A stretch of DNA of 64,000 nt from an uncultured Bacteroidia bacterium (GTDB lineage Bacteria; Bacteroidota; Bacteroidia; Bacteroidales; UBA932), in assembly GCA_902768985.1 (NCBI GenBank), contig CACXNA010000010.1, positions 1 to 64,000 of the forward strand, written 5' to 3'. The translations under genes were made by a program, and so were the position numbers. Of the stretch, positions 15,434 through 24,839 are shown one piece after another. The notes under the pieces were generated by a model. That model was given only the letters and a program-made list of their open reading frames with translations, had not been told where the DNA came from and did no database searches. Positions within the stretch are counted from its first letter, which is position 1, and every line of letters begins with the position of its first letter.

Positions 15434-17047
15434 ATGCGTTCCCTTTTCTGGATTCCCGTGACTTTGCTGCTGGCTTTTTCCTGCCGGGAGCAGCGTGTGC
15501 AGTATCCGAAGCTGGATGAGCTGGACAGCTATATCGCTGCGCGGCCGGTTTATGAGACGCGCAAGAAGGACCAGCTGGAGGGTATCTGGAAGCTGGCCGC
15601 CGGGACCCAAAGCGCCCGCCGCCTGTGCGATTACTCCATGTATGCGGCGGAAGAGTATTTTTCATATAATTTCGACTCCACGCAGGTCTGCCTGAAGAAG
15701 AGTCTTGAGCTGGCGGAGCAGATCCGGGATACGGACCGCTACAACCGCGCCGCCATCATGCTGGGTCACCTGTACGCCAAGGCCGGTCACTACATGGAAG
15801 CCTACAACCGCCTGATGGGGCAGATCGATACCAGCACGCTCTCTGAGGCGCTCAAGGTCGACTACCTGTTGGCACTCTACGACTTCAGCCGGGACCTTGC
15901 CGGCAATTCCGGCATGGTGGAGCGCCCTCCGCTTGCCGAGCAGGAAGTGTATCGGACGCGGCTCTATGCATTGCTGCCGAAGGATTCGGAGCGCTGGCGC
16001 CAGCTGAAAATGGACGAACTTGCATCGGCCGACCGGCTCGCCGAGGCCGACAGTGTGGGACACCTGCTGATTGCCGGTACGCAGCCGCAGGAGCACCAGT
16101 ACGCAATCTATGCGTATGAACTCTCGGAGATTGCAGAGCGCATGGGCCGCCAGGAGGAACGGATGGACTGGCTGATCAAATCGGCCGAATGCGACATCCT
16201 GAACGCCGTCAAGGACTACGCCTCGCTGACGCTCATTTCGCAGATTATCATCCACGATGACGTCGAACGTTCGTTCCGTTACCTGCGGGTGGCGCAGGAG
16301 GACGCGATTTTTTATAATGCCAAGTTGCGCCCGTGGCAGATTTCACAGTTCTTCATGGGCATCGAGGATTCCTATTCCGCCCGGCAGGCGCGCCAGCACC
16401 GCGCGGCGAAGATTTCGTCCATCCTGCTGGCCGCGCTGACCTTCCTGCTGCTCCTCCTGGCGTGGTTCCTGGTAGCGCGTTCGCGCAAGCTCACGCAGCT
16501 GAGCCGGGAGTTGGAGGAAAGCAACCGCCAGCTGGCCGAGGCCAACAGCTCGCTGGGCGGCCTGAATAAGGAGCTCTCCCGCGCGGACCACGTCAAGGAG
16601 CGCTATATCATGGATTTCCTGCGCCGTTTCTCGGCCAACGTGAGTTTCGTGCAGGCGGAGGACAGCCGTGCCCGCAATATGCTCAAGCAGGGCAAGGCGG
16701 AACAGCTGCTGCGCGAACTGTCCCTGTCCACCCGGACGGAAAAGAGCCTCAAAGAGTTCTACCGCACCTTCGATTCCACCTTCCTGCAGGCCATCTGTCC
16801 GGACTTCGTGGACCGTTTCAACGAGCTGCTCCGCGAGGATGCGCGCTTCTCTCCCAAGCCCGGATCGTTGAATACGGAGCTCCGGATCTTTGCGCTGATC
16901 CGCCTGGGGGTGGATGACTCGCGCGAGATCGCCGAACTGCTGCATTACTCCGCAAGCACCATCTACAATTACAAGGTTTCTGTCAAAAACGCCGCCCTCG
17001 GCGACCGTGACCGCTTCGAGGAAGCGGTGAAAAAGATCGGAAAGTAG
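15434..17047 (+). CDS. TPR, membrane-anchored HTH regulator (DUF6377-like)
   Basis: This 537-residue protein starts with a lipoprotein-type signal (LLLAFSC near residue 17). A helical, TPR-like sensor region spans to about 310. One membrane segment (SSILLAALTFLLLLLAWFLV) is followed by a coiled coil (LSRELEESNRQLAEANSSL). The C-terminal HTH reads DSREIAELLHYSASTIYNYK, as in LuxR-type domains. The layout matches the DUF6377 group of Bacteroidota regulators, which lie beside SusC/SusD genes. The periplasmic TPR part should sense a signal and the cytoplasmic HTH should bind DNA. It directly precedes, in the same direction, the SusC promoter region, so control of the downstream beta-glucan locus is the natural inference. 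Confidence 0.8.
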   Translation: MRSLFWIPVTLLLAFSCREQRVQYPKLDELDSYIAARPVYETRKKDQLEGIWKLAAGTQSARRLCDYSMYAAEEYFSYNFDSTQVCLKKSLELAEQIRDTDRYNRAAIMLGHLYAKAGHYMEAYNRLMGQIDTSTLSEALKVDYLLALYDFSRDLAGNSGMVERPPLAEQEVYRTRLYALLPKDSERWRQLKMDELASADRLAEADSVGHLLIAGTQPQEHQYAIYAYELSEIAERMGRQEERMDWLIKSAECDILNAVKDYASLTLISQIIIHDDVERSFRYLRVAQEDAIFYNAKLRPWQISQFFMGIEDSYSARQARQHRAAKISSILLAALTFLLLLLAWFLVARSRKLTQLSRELEESNRQLAEANSSLGGLNKELSRADHVKERYIMDFLRRFSANVSFVQAEDSRARNMLKQGKAEQLLRELSLSTRTEKSLKEFYRTFDSTFLQAICPDFVDRFNELLREDARFSPKPGSLNTELRIFALIRLGVDDSREIAELLHYSASTIYNYKVSVKNAALGDRDRFEEAVKKIGK

Positions 17048-17179
17048 TGGTTTTCAAACTCATTTCTTACTACTATTCCACCCTGTTTCTTAAATGATAG
17101 TCATCTGATTATCAGCCGATTAAATCTCTACAACAACTACTATTTCATTCTTGGCGGCTGAAGCGATATGGGAAGCCGA

Positions 17180-17187
17180 TATCTTTG
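17180..17187 (+). promoter_or_regulatory. -7 box of the SusC operon, with about 70-base leader
   Basis: TATCTTTG at 17180-17187 lies in the 216-base gap after the regulator. Transcription would start near 17194, leaving a leader of about 70 bases before the SusC ATG at 17264. The leader contains a run of T at 17213-17220. I see no clear -33 box. Confidence 0.6.
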
Positions 17188-17263
17188 CCGTTGGACTTCG
17201 GTCCGGCGACAATTTTTTTTGTTTCCCATATAATTAACCAACGCAACAACTTTAGCAAAGCGT

Positions 17264-20200
17264 ATGAAAAAAATCCTTTCCTTGATCCTCTCAGCAGGAT
17301 TATGTCTGGCGGCAATGGCCCAGGGCGTGCCCGTGTCGGGTGTCGTCGTGGACTCTGCCGGCCAGCCGATTGTCGGCGCTTTCGTGGTTGAGCGGGGTAC
17401 GACCAACGGCACTACGACCGGCCTGGACGGAGATTTCTCCATCCGCGCCACGGAAGGTGCCACCTTGGAGGTCTCCTGCATCGGCTACGAGAGCCAGAAT
17501 GTCACTGCCACCGGTGCCCGCGCACTGCGCGTCGTCCTGAAGGATGATGCCGAAATGCTCGAAGAGACCGTGGTCATCGGCTACGGCGTCCAGAAGAAGA
17601 GTGTCGTGACGGCCTCCATCTCCAAGGTGGACGGCGACGCGCTCAACACGGTCCGTGCCTCGACCATCAACGACGCCCTCAAAGGCAAGGTCTCCGGTGT
17701 GCAGATCACGCAGGCATCCGGCCAGCCGGGCTCCGGCTCCCAGATCAAGATCCGCGGTATCGGCTCCGTCAACAACTCCGATCCGCTTTATATCGTGGAC
17801 GGTATGCCAGTCGACGGAGGTATCGATTACCTCAACCCGACCGACATTGCTTCTGTCGAAATCCTCAAGGATGCTGCTTCCGCGGCCATTTACGGCGCCC
17901 GCGCCGCCAACGGCGTGGTCCTCGTGACCACCCGCAGCGGCAAGAAAGGCCAGGCTTCCGTGACCTACAGCGGCAGCTATGGCTGGCAGAATCCCTGGCG
18001 CAAGAAAGAGGTTCTGAACGCCACCGAGTACATGGTGATCATGAACGAGGCCCGCATCAACGACGGCGGCACCCCGCTCTACTCTGCCGCTGAAATCGCC
18101 GCGGCCGGGATGGGCACCGACTGGCAGGACCAGACCTTCTACTACAACGCTCCGATCACGCAGCACCAGCTGTCCGTGAGCGGCGGCACCGACAAGGCCC
18201 TCTACTTCGTGTCCGTGGGCTACTTCAACCAGGCCGGTATCGTGGGCGGCAACTACGGAAAATCCAACTATGACCGCCTCACGCTCCGTTCCAACAACAC
18301 CTACGTTCCCTTCGAGACGGAGAGCCGCAACTTCCTGAACAAGCTCACCCTCACGGCGAACATCGCCTACTCGAACATCAATTCGACGGGCATCACCACC
18401 AACTCCGAGTTCGGTTCCATCCTGGGATCCGCCGTGGCGTTCAACCCGGCCATCCCGGTGTTTGCCTCCGAGGCGGAGGCTGCCGCGATCCTGGCTGCCC
18501 ACCCGACGGCCATCGTGGCCGCTGACGGCCGCGTGTACTCCCTGCCTCCGACCGGCTATCAGGAGCTCACCAACCCGGTGGCCAACCTGGACACGCCGTC
18601 CAACACGCTCTACAAGACCCACAAGTTCGTGGCCAACTTCGGTGCCGAGCTGGACATCCTCCCCGGCTTGAAATTCAAGAGCAGCTTCGGCGCGGATCTC
18701 GCCTTCTGGCGCAACCGCGGCTACGGTTTCGAGCAGTACAAGAGCTCGATGAACCAGACCCTCACCAGCTGGGTGAACATGGGCATGAACGAAGGCCTGC
18801 GCTGGCAGGTGGAGAACTATTTCTCCTACAGCAAGCAGCTGGGCAAGCACTACATCGCCGCCGTCCTCGGCCAGTCCGCGATGAGCTACTCCTACACCTA
18901 TGTGTCCGGTACGGACTATCAGCTCAAGGAGACCAACCCGGCGATGGCCTACATCGACTCCGCGATCGGCTCCACCGATGACGAGCGCACCAGCGGCGGC
19001 ACCGGCGGCTACGACGTGCAGCGTCTGGCATCCTACTTCTTCCGTTTCGACTACAACTTCGACGAGCGCTACATGCTCGAATTCACGATCCGTCGTGACG
19101 GTTCCTCCCGCTTCGGCCCCGGCCACAAGTGGGCGACCTTCCCGGCCGCTTCCCTGGGTTGGAACATCTCTAACGAGCCCTGGTTCAAGAACAACCGTCC
19201 GGGCTGGATCGACCAGCTCAAGCTCCGCGCCAGCTGGGGTAAGAACGGTAACGAGAACATCGGTAACTTCCGCTACGCGTCCCTGATGGACACGGGCCAG
19301 GAGTACTACTTCGGCAACGAAGGCACCTACGGCACGATGCAGCCGGGTTCTTCTCCCGCTGCGCTCGCCAACCCGACCATCCGTTGGGAGGAGTCCGAGC
19401 AGATCGACCTCGGTTTCGACGCCCGCCTCTTCAACGACCGGCTGACCTTCGGCTTCGATTACTACAACAAGAAGACGAACGGCATGCTCATGGACAAGCC
19501 GATCCCTTCCTATGTGGGCCAGGGCGCTCCGATGTCCAACCTGGGCGACATGCGCAACTGGGGTTATGAATTCGAGATCGGCTGGCAGCAGCAGGTCGGT
19601 GACTTCCACTATGCCATTAATGCGAACGCCTCCCTGCTCCGCAACCGCCTGATCAACCTGGGCAACGAGTCCGGCGAGGCCGTTTACCAGAGCAACGGCG
19701 CCTCCGGCGTGGGTGACTACGTCAAGGGTTCCAACGGCGAGGTCTGGCCGTACTTCTACGGTATGAAGACCGGCGGCATCTTCCAGAACTGGGCAGAAGT
19801 CCAGGCCTACAAGGACAAGGATGGCAACCTGATGCAGCCCAGCGCCCAGCCCGGCGACGTGAAGTTCCTGGACGTCAACGGCGACGGTTATGTCAACGAC
19901 AACGACCGCACCAAGATCGGCAAGGGTATGCCGGACTGGACCTACGGTATCACCTTCTCCGCTGACTGGAAGGGCATCGACCTGAATCTCTTCTTCCAGG
20001 GCAGCATCGGCAACCAGGTGTTCGACTACTCGATGCGCGGCGACATCCCTGCGATGAACCGCCCGGCCTGGATCCTCGACCGCTGGATCGGCGAAGGCAC
20101 CTCCACCCGCATCCCGCGCCTGACCAACGCCAACCCGAACCAGAACTGGCGCTCCTCCGACCTCTGGGTCAAGGATGCTTCCTTCCTGCGTCTGAAGACT

Positions 20201-20416
20201 GCCCAGATCGGTTACACCCTGCCCGCGAAGTGGGTCAATGCCATTGCGATGAAGAGCGTGCGCGTGTACGTGGCCGGAGAGAATCTCCTCACCTTCACGA
20301 AGTACGACGGATTTGATCCGGAAATGGCCTCCGACGGTTACACCACCATCGGCGTGGACCGCGGCATCTACCCGCAGGCCCGCACCGTCACGGTCGGCGC
20401 TACCATCTCCTTCTAA
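17264..20416 (+). CDS. SusC-family TonB-dependent outer-membrane transporter
   Basis: At 1050 residues this is full length for the family. It has a signal peptide (MKKILSLILSAGLCLAAMAQ) and a carboxypeptidase-D-like regulatory domain (about 24-100, SGVVVDSAGQPIVGAF). The TonB box region follows (ETVVIGYGVQKK), then the plug (IRGIGSVNNSDPLYIVDGMP, AAIYGARAANGVVLVTT). A beta-barrel ends in TVTVGATISF. It imports oligosaccharides across the outer membrane with energy from TonB-ExbBD, using the adjacent SusD as a lid. It is the first gene of a six-gene plus-strand operon with a lipoprotein, GH16, GH3 and GH30, which suggests beta-1,3/1,6-glucan fragments as cargo. The cargo is inferred from the neighbours. 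Confidence 0.95.
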   Translation: MKKILSLILSAGLCLAAMAQGVPVSGVVVDSAGQPIVGAFVVERGTTNGTTTGLDGDFSIRATEGATLEVSCIGYESQNVTATGARALRVVLKDDAEMLEETVVIGYGVQKKSVVTASISKVDGDALNTVRASTINDALKGKVSGVQITQASGQPGSGSQIKIRGIGSVNNSDPLYIVDGMPVDGGIDYLNPTDIASVEILKDAASAAIYGARAANGVVLVTTRSGKKGQASVTYSGSYGWQNPWRKKEVLNATEYMVIMNEARINDGGTPLYSAAEIAAAGMGTDWQDQTFYYNAPITQHQLSVSGGTDKALYFVSVGYFNQAGIVGGNYGKSNYDRLTLRSNNTYVPFETESRNFLNKLTLTANIAYSNINSTGITTNSEFGSILGSAVAFNPAIPVFASEAEAAAILAAHPTAIVAADGRVYSLPPTGYQELTNPVANLDTPSNTLYKTHKFVANFGAELDILPGLKFKSSFGADLAFWRNRGYGFEQYKSSMNQTLTSWVNMGMNEGLRWQVENYFSYSKQLGKHYIAAVLGQSAMSYSYTYVSGTDYQLKETNPAMAYIDSAIGSTDDERTSGGTGGYDVQRLASYFFRFDYNFDERYMLEFTIRRDGSSRFGPGHKWATFPAASLGWNISNEPWFKNNRPGWIDQLKLRASWGKNGNENIGNFRYASLMDTGQEYYFGNEGTYGTMQPGSSPAALANPTIRWEESEQIDLGFDARLFNDRLTFGFDYYNKKTNGMLMDKPIPSYVGQGAPMSNLGDMRNWGYEFEIGWQQQVGDFHYAINANASLLRNRLINLGNESGEAVYQSNGASGVGDYVKGSNGEVWPYFYGMKTGGIFQNWAEVQAYKDKDGNLMQPSAQPGDVKFLDVNGDGYVNDNDRTKIGKGMPDWTYGITFSADWKGIDLNLFFQGSIGNQVFDYSMRGDIPAMNRPAWILDRWIGEGTSTRIPRLTNANPNQNWRSSDLWVKDASFLRLKTAQIGYTLPAKWVNAIAMKSVRVYVAGENLLTFTKYDGFDPEMASDGYTTIGVDRGIYPQARTVTVGATISF

Positions 20417-20435
20417 TCTTTAAATGCATAAGAAT

Positions 20436-21986
20436 ATGAAACTCTATAAGATTTTGGCGGTGGTCGCCGGGGCCCTGGTCCTGACCAGCTGCGGGGAGAA
20501 ATTCCTTACCGCCCATACGACCCACCAGGGTGCGGCCGGTGCGGAAGCGACCGAGAGCGCCATCCTGTCCTATCTGACGGCGACTTACCAGCCGCTGCTG
20601 ATGGACTCCTACGCGAACTACAACTACAACCATATCCTCCTGCTGTCCGACCTCCGCTCCGACGACATCTACAAGGGTGGCGGCGACGCCGGCGACCAGT
20701 CCTGGATGTATCACCTCTCCCTGTTCCAGATCCCGGCCGCAGAGAGCCCGAGCGGCATCTGGAGCCTCTACTACACGGCCATCGCCCGTGCCAACAACAC
20801 CCTGATGGCCATCGACAATGCCGTCGGCTTCGACTCCGACGCCGCCAAGCGCAAGCTGGCGCAGTACCGTGCCGAAGCGCTCTTCCTGCGCGCCTACTAC
20901 CTGCACCACCTGTGGAAGCTCTACGGCAATATTCCTTTCTTCACCGAGCCGCTGGAGGATCCCTTCATGGCTCCGCAGAAGACCGCCGACGAGATTTACG
21001 CCTGCATCATGCAGGACATCGCGGACGCCGAGACGGCTGCCGCCCAGGCGGGCGATGAGTTCCCGATGAGCACCAACGGCACGGCCAAGCAGGCCCGCGC
21101 CAGCCTGGCTGCCCTCTATATGCTGAAGGCCCGCGTGGTGATGTACCAGAACGACCAGTCCAAGTTCGGCGAGGTCGCCGCCAACATGGCGAAGATCATC
21201 TCCAGCAACGCCTACCGTCTCATCAACTTCGATGACCTGTGGACGGGTGCGGACGAGAACGACTTCACCCCGGAGTCCATCTTCGAGACCAACCAGATCT
21301 CCGACGGCAAGCGCGACTGGGGTGCTGCCTGGACCGGCTGCGGAACCAACCTGCCGGCCTACATCTCCCCGAACGAGCTGAACGATCCGGTCTTCTGCGG
21401 CGGCTGGGGCTTCGGTTCCGTGCGTAAAGCCACCTGGGATATGTATGAGGAAGGTGACGTGCGTCGCGAGGGTTCCATCAACAAGTTCGAAGACGGCACC
21501 TATGGCGCCCGCTTCCAGAACACCGGCCTCTTCCAGAAGAAGTATGCCGCCCGGACCGCCCTGCGTTCCGCCATCGGCACCGTGGACCTCAACTATCCGA
21601 ACAACCTGATCCTCTTCCGCTATGCGGAGACCCTGCTCAACTATGCCGAGCTGGTGGGTGTGCGCGGCGCCGCTGCCGCGGAGGGCGTGGACGCGCAGGC
21701 TTGCCTGGACGCGGTCCGCAGCCGCGCCGGCCTGGGCTCCATCCCCGTGAACGAGGCCAACATCAAGTCCGAGCGCCGCAAGGAATTCGTCGGCGAGGGT
21801 ATGCGCTTCTGGGATCTGATCCGCTGGGGCGATGCCGCCACCGTGCTGACCGAGAAGGACGAGGCGTTCCAGAGCGTCCGCACCTTCAACCCGGACAAGG
21901 ACAAGTACCTGCCGATCCCGCAGAGCGAAATGAGCCGTACCGCCGGTACCGGCGAATTCGAACTCAAGCAGAACAAAGGTTATTAA
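20436..21986 (+). CDS. SusD-family substrate-binding lipoprotein
   Basis: From the ATG at 20436 the protein begins MKLYKILAVVAGALVLTSCG, with the lipobox Cys at residue 19, so it is a surface lipoprotein. An ATG at 20424 would add four residues. The SusD/RagB body follows, with the helix-rich TPR fold, for example YRAEALFLRAYYLHHLWKLY. The C-terminal signature region reads RRKEFVGEGMRFWDLIRWGD. It forms the lid of the SusC transporter coded 19 bases upstream and captures oligosaccharide at the cell surface. At 516 residues it is complete. Confidence 0.95.
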   Translation: MKLYKILAVVAGALVLTSCGEKFLTAHTTHQGAAGAEATESAILSYLTATYQPLLMDSYANYNYNHILLLSDLRSDDIYKGGGDAGDQSWMYHLSLFQIPAAESPSGIWSLYYTAIARANNTLMAIDNAVGFDSDAAKRKLAQYRAEALFLRAYYLHHLWKLYGNIPFFTEPLEDPFMAPQKTADEIYACIMQDIADAETAAAQAGDEFPMSTNGTAKQARASLAALYMLKARVVMYQNDQSKFGEVAANMAKIISSNAYRLINFDDLWTGADENDFTPESIFETNQISDGKRDWGAAWTGCGTNLPAYISPNELNDPVFCGGWGFGSVRKATWDMYEEGDVRREGSINKFEDGTYGARFQNTGLFQKKYAARTALRSAIGTVDLNYPNNLILFRYAETLLNYAELVGVRGAAAAEGVDAQACLDAVRSRAGLGSIPVNEANIKSERRKEFVGEGMRFWDLIRWGDAATVLTEKDEAFQSVRTFNPDKDKYLPIPQSEMSRTAGTGEFELKQNKGY

Positions 21987-22014
21987 TGGTTCGAACCCGT
22001 AAAAGCAATTGAAA

Positions 22015-23442
22015 ATGAAAAAGATAATTAACGCTATCCTCCTCCTCGCCACGGCCGGGACCCTGCTGTTCTCCTGCCGTCCGATGGACCTGGATGCCCA
22101 TAAGCTCGGCCCGGCCGTGTCGGAAGACCAGCTCGCGTTCACGTTCGCCCCTTCCGCCGCAACGCCGAATATCATTGAGCTTCAGAACACCTCCTCCGTG
22201 GCGGGTGTCGCCCTGTGGGACCTCGGCAATGGCACGACGGTCAAAGGCGACGCAGTGTCCGCCACCTATCCCTTCGCCGGTGAGTACACCGTGACGATGT
22301 CCCTCTACACGACCGGCGGTTCCGCCACCATCTCCAAGGTGGTGACCATCTCCGCCGACGACTACGGCCTGCTGGACACCCCGGGCTTCAACGCCCTGAC
22401 CGGCGGCGCCGATGCCGCCGAGGGCAAGACCTGGGTCTTCGCCCGCTACACCAAGGGCCACTTCGGCGTCGGCGACGTGAATGCGGCGCCCGAGGCCAAC
22501 GGTCCGGCCTGGTGGCAGTGCGACCCCAACGGCAAGGACGGCTGCTCGCTCTATGACAACGAGTACACCTTCATCCAGAAGGGCACGAAGCTCATCTGGA
22601 AGAACAAGGGCTACATCTACACCAACGAGAACGGTATGAATCACCTGGGCCAGGGTGGCACCCCGAACCCCGTCGTGGGCGACTACGACGTGCCCTACAC
22701 CCCGGGCGAGGGCCTGGGCTTCTCCCTGGACGAAGAGGCGGGCAAGCTGACCTTGAAGGACGGCGCGTTCCTCGGCTTCTACACCGGTGTGAGCGAGTAC
22801 AGCATCATCACGCTCAACGAGCACCTGCTCTATGTCTGGTGCCGCAGCGCCGCCGAGCCCGGCAATGCCTGGTACTTCATGTTTGTCCCGAAGGACGAGC
22901 TGAAGGAGCCGGAGGTAGAGCCGGTCGAGCCGAAACCGGAACCCGAACCGGCCTGGTTCCTTCCGGATGCCGAGACCAACCTGCTGGGTGTCAGCATGAA
23001 CTACGAGAGCTGGTTCAGCGGAGCAGACTGGGCCGGTGGCCTCGACCCGGGCATCATCTTCAACAACGACATCAAGATCGTCGTGCCGGAAGGCATCGGC
23101 GGCGGCGAGTGGATGGGTCAGTTCAAGATCCACACCCTGGTGCCGGCCGGCGCCCGCGAGCGCTTTGACTTCTGCTGCAAGATCAGCTCCACGGAGGCCG
23201 GCACCGCCACGGTGAAGATGACCTCCGAGGACGACGGCGACGATTCCTTCTTCTACAACGGCAACGTGGAAGTTGCGGCCGGCGCGACCGTCACCTTCGA
23301 GGAGGCGGACCGCATGCTCTTCGACGGCACGGAAAGCATCCTGCTGGTCTTCGACTTCGGTCGCTTCCCGGCCGGCGCCGTGATCACGATCTCCGATCTC
23401 TGCCTGCAGAAACACATTCCGCTGAGCGAGAAACCGGAATAA
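22015..23442 (+). CDS. PKD-domain surface glycan-binding lipoprotein
   Basis: The ATG at 22015 gives MKKIINAILLLATAGTLLFS followed by Cys, a lipoprotein signal. Residues about 35-115 form a PKD-like domain (SVAGVALWDLGNGTTVKGDA, YPFAGEYTVTMSLYTTGG). Then come a jelly-roll-like middle region (about 120-300), a Glu/Pro linker (EPEVEPVEPKPEPEP) and a C-terminal beta-sandwich domain ending at the stop. This layout fits the third surface protein (SGBP) that follows SusD in many polysaccharide loci and binds the polymer before cleavage. It has no catalytic motif I can see. It lies 28 bases after susD and 35 bases before the GH16 gene. Ligand inferred from neighbours as beta-glucan. Confidence 0.8.
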   Translation: MKKIINAILLLATAGTLLFSCRPMDLDAHKLGPAVSEDQLAFTFAPSAATPNIIELQNTSSVAGVALWDLGNGTTVKGDAVSATYPFAGEYTVTMSLYTTGGSATISKVVTISADDYGLLDTPGFNALTGGADAAEGKTWVFARYTKGHFGVGDVNAAPEANGPAWWQCDPNGKDGCSLYDNEYTFIQKGTKLIWKNKGYIYTNENGMNHLGQGGTPNPVVGDYDVPYTPGEGLGFSLDEEAGKLTLKDGAFLGFYTGVSEYSIITLNEHLLYVWCRSAAEPGNAWYFMFVPKDELKEPEVEPVEPKPEPEPAWFLPDAETNLLGVSMNYESWFSGADWAGGLDPGIIFNNDIKIVVPEGIGGGEWMGQFKIHTLVPAGARERFDFCCKISSTEAGTATVKMTSEDDGDDSFFYNGNVEVAAGATVTFEEADRMLFDGTESILLVFDFGRFPAGAVITISDLCLQKHIPLSEKPE

Positions 23443-23477
23443 AAGAAAACATTGGTTATTTGGTTAAAAAAGTGGTA

Positions 23478-24839
23478 ATGAGAATGTTGTCCCTGATTGC
23501 TTCCGCTTTGCTTCTGGTCGCTTGCGGCGACAAGGAGCCGGTCCCCGTGCCTGCTCCGGCCGCCACGATCGAGTTCAATCCCGGCACGCTGAGCGTCAGC
23601 CCGGAGGGTGGTGAGGCTTCTGTCCGCGTACAGGCTTCCGCCGTCTGGTCCGTGCTGACCGACGGGCAGGATTGGTACGAGCTGGGCTCGACTTCGCAAG
23701 TTTTCCGCGGAGAGAGCATCCTGCGCGTGAAAGCGGCGCCGAATGTGAGCGGAAGCAACCGGCGGGCCACGCTCCGCTTCGAGAGCGGGGAGGCTACAGC
23801 CACCCTGGAGCTGACGCAGGCGTTCTTCGTCCCGGAACTGTCCTTCTCCCAGACCGAGGTGTCGGGAGAAGGCGCCGGGGGCGAGGTCGTGGTGAAAACG
23901 ACTGCGAATGCTTCGTGGCAGGCGGACGAGGGCGACATTCCCTTTTGGTTCAGCATCTCCCCCAAGACCATCGTCAAGGGGGAGGGCGAACTGAAGGTAG
24001 ATTTCAACCGGAGCTACACGGCCGAGGCCCGCAGCGCGGAAGTCCATTTCCGCTGCGGCGACCAGGTCCGGACGCTCCAGGTTGTACAGAAGTCCGGCGA
24101 GCCGGTAGCCCCGGGAGCTTATGTCCCGACGGGCTACCAGCTGGTCTGGCAAGATGATTTCTCCGGCGCCTCGACCGACCTCGTGTCGAACTGGCGCTTC
24201 GAGGACTGGGCGCCCGGCCGCGTGAACAACGAGTTGCAGCGCTATGTCCCCGACGACCGGCGGACCTCGTTCGTGCGCGACGGGGCCCTTCACATCGTGG
24301 CCCGCAAAGAAGGCGGGCAGGTCCTTTCCGCGCGGATGAATTCCCGCGAATCCTGGCTCTACGGCTACGTGGAGGCGGCCATCCGGCTCCCGAAAGGCCA
24401 AGGTACCTGGCCGGCATTCTGGATGATGCCGGACGATTTCTCCAAGGGCTGGCCGGCCTGCGGCGAGATCGATATCATGGAAGAGGTCGGCACGCACGCC
24501 AACTACACCTCCTCTTCCATCCATTGTGAAGCCTACAATCACGTCAAGAACACCCAGAAGACGGCGGAGCGCCTGACCCCGGGTGCCGAAGACGAATACC
24601 ATACCTACGCCCTCGAATGGACGGCAGACTACATCCGGACCTACGTGGACGGGGAGAAGCTGCTCGAGTTCCGCAACGACGGGAAGGGCGACGACCGCAC
24701 CTGGCCGTTCAACAAGAAATTCTACATCATCCTCAACCTCGCCTGGGGCGGGGACTGGGGCGGTATGAACGGCGTGGACGAGCGCGCGCTGCCCTGCACG
24801 ATGCAGGTGGACTATGTGCGCGTGTACAAGAAGCAATGA
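23478..24839 (+). CDS. GH16 endo-beta-glucanase lipoprotein with BACON domains
   Basis: From the ATG at 23478 the product begins MRMLSLIASALLLVACGDKE, a lipoprotein signal. Two BACON-like modules follow at about residues 30-115 and 120-205. The GH16 catalytic domain runs from about 215 (YQLVWQDDFSG) to the end. Its active site is GEIDIMEEVG, matching ExDxxE with the nucleophile and acid/base Glu residues. The end is NLAWGGDWGG and MQVDYVRVYKKQ, typical of laminarinase-type GH16_3. It should cleave internal beta-1,3 (or mixed 1,3/1,4) glucan links at the cell surface. Its stop overlaps the ATG of the GH3 gene (ATGA). Confidence 0.93.
   Translation: MRMLSLIASALLLVACGDKEPVPVPAPAATIEFNPGTLSVSPEGGEASVRVQASAVWSVLTDGQDWYELGSTSQVFRGESILRVKAAPNVSGSNRRATLRFESGEATATLELTQAFFVPELSFSQTEVSGEGAGGEVVVKTTANASWQADEGDIPFWFSISPKTIVKGEGELKVDFNRSYTAEARSAEVHFRCGDQVRTLQVVQKSGEPVAPGAYVPTGYQLVWQDDFSGASTDLVSNWRFEDWAPGRVNNELQRYVPDDRRTSFVRDGALHIVARKEGGQVLSARMNSRESWLYGYVEAAIRLPKGQGTWPAFWMMPDDFSKGWPACGEIDIMEEVGTHANYTSSSIHCEAYNHVKNTQKTAERLTPGAEDEYHTYALEWTADYIRTYVDGEKLLEFRNDGKGDDRTWPFNKKFYIILNLAWGGDWGGMNGVDERALPCTMQVDYVRVYKKQ

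Noticed and set aside
24617..24835. N-terminal extension of the GH3 frame into the GH16 gene
   Set aside because: The extension is Arg-rich and overlaps the conserved GH16 end; the ATG at 24836 with a lipoprotein signal is the natural start.
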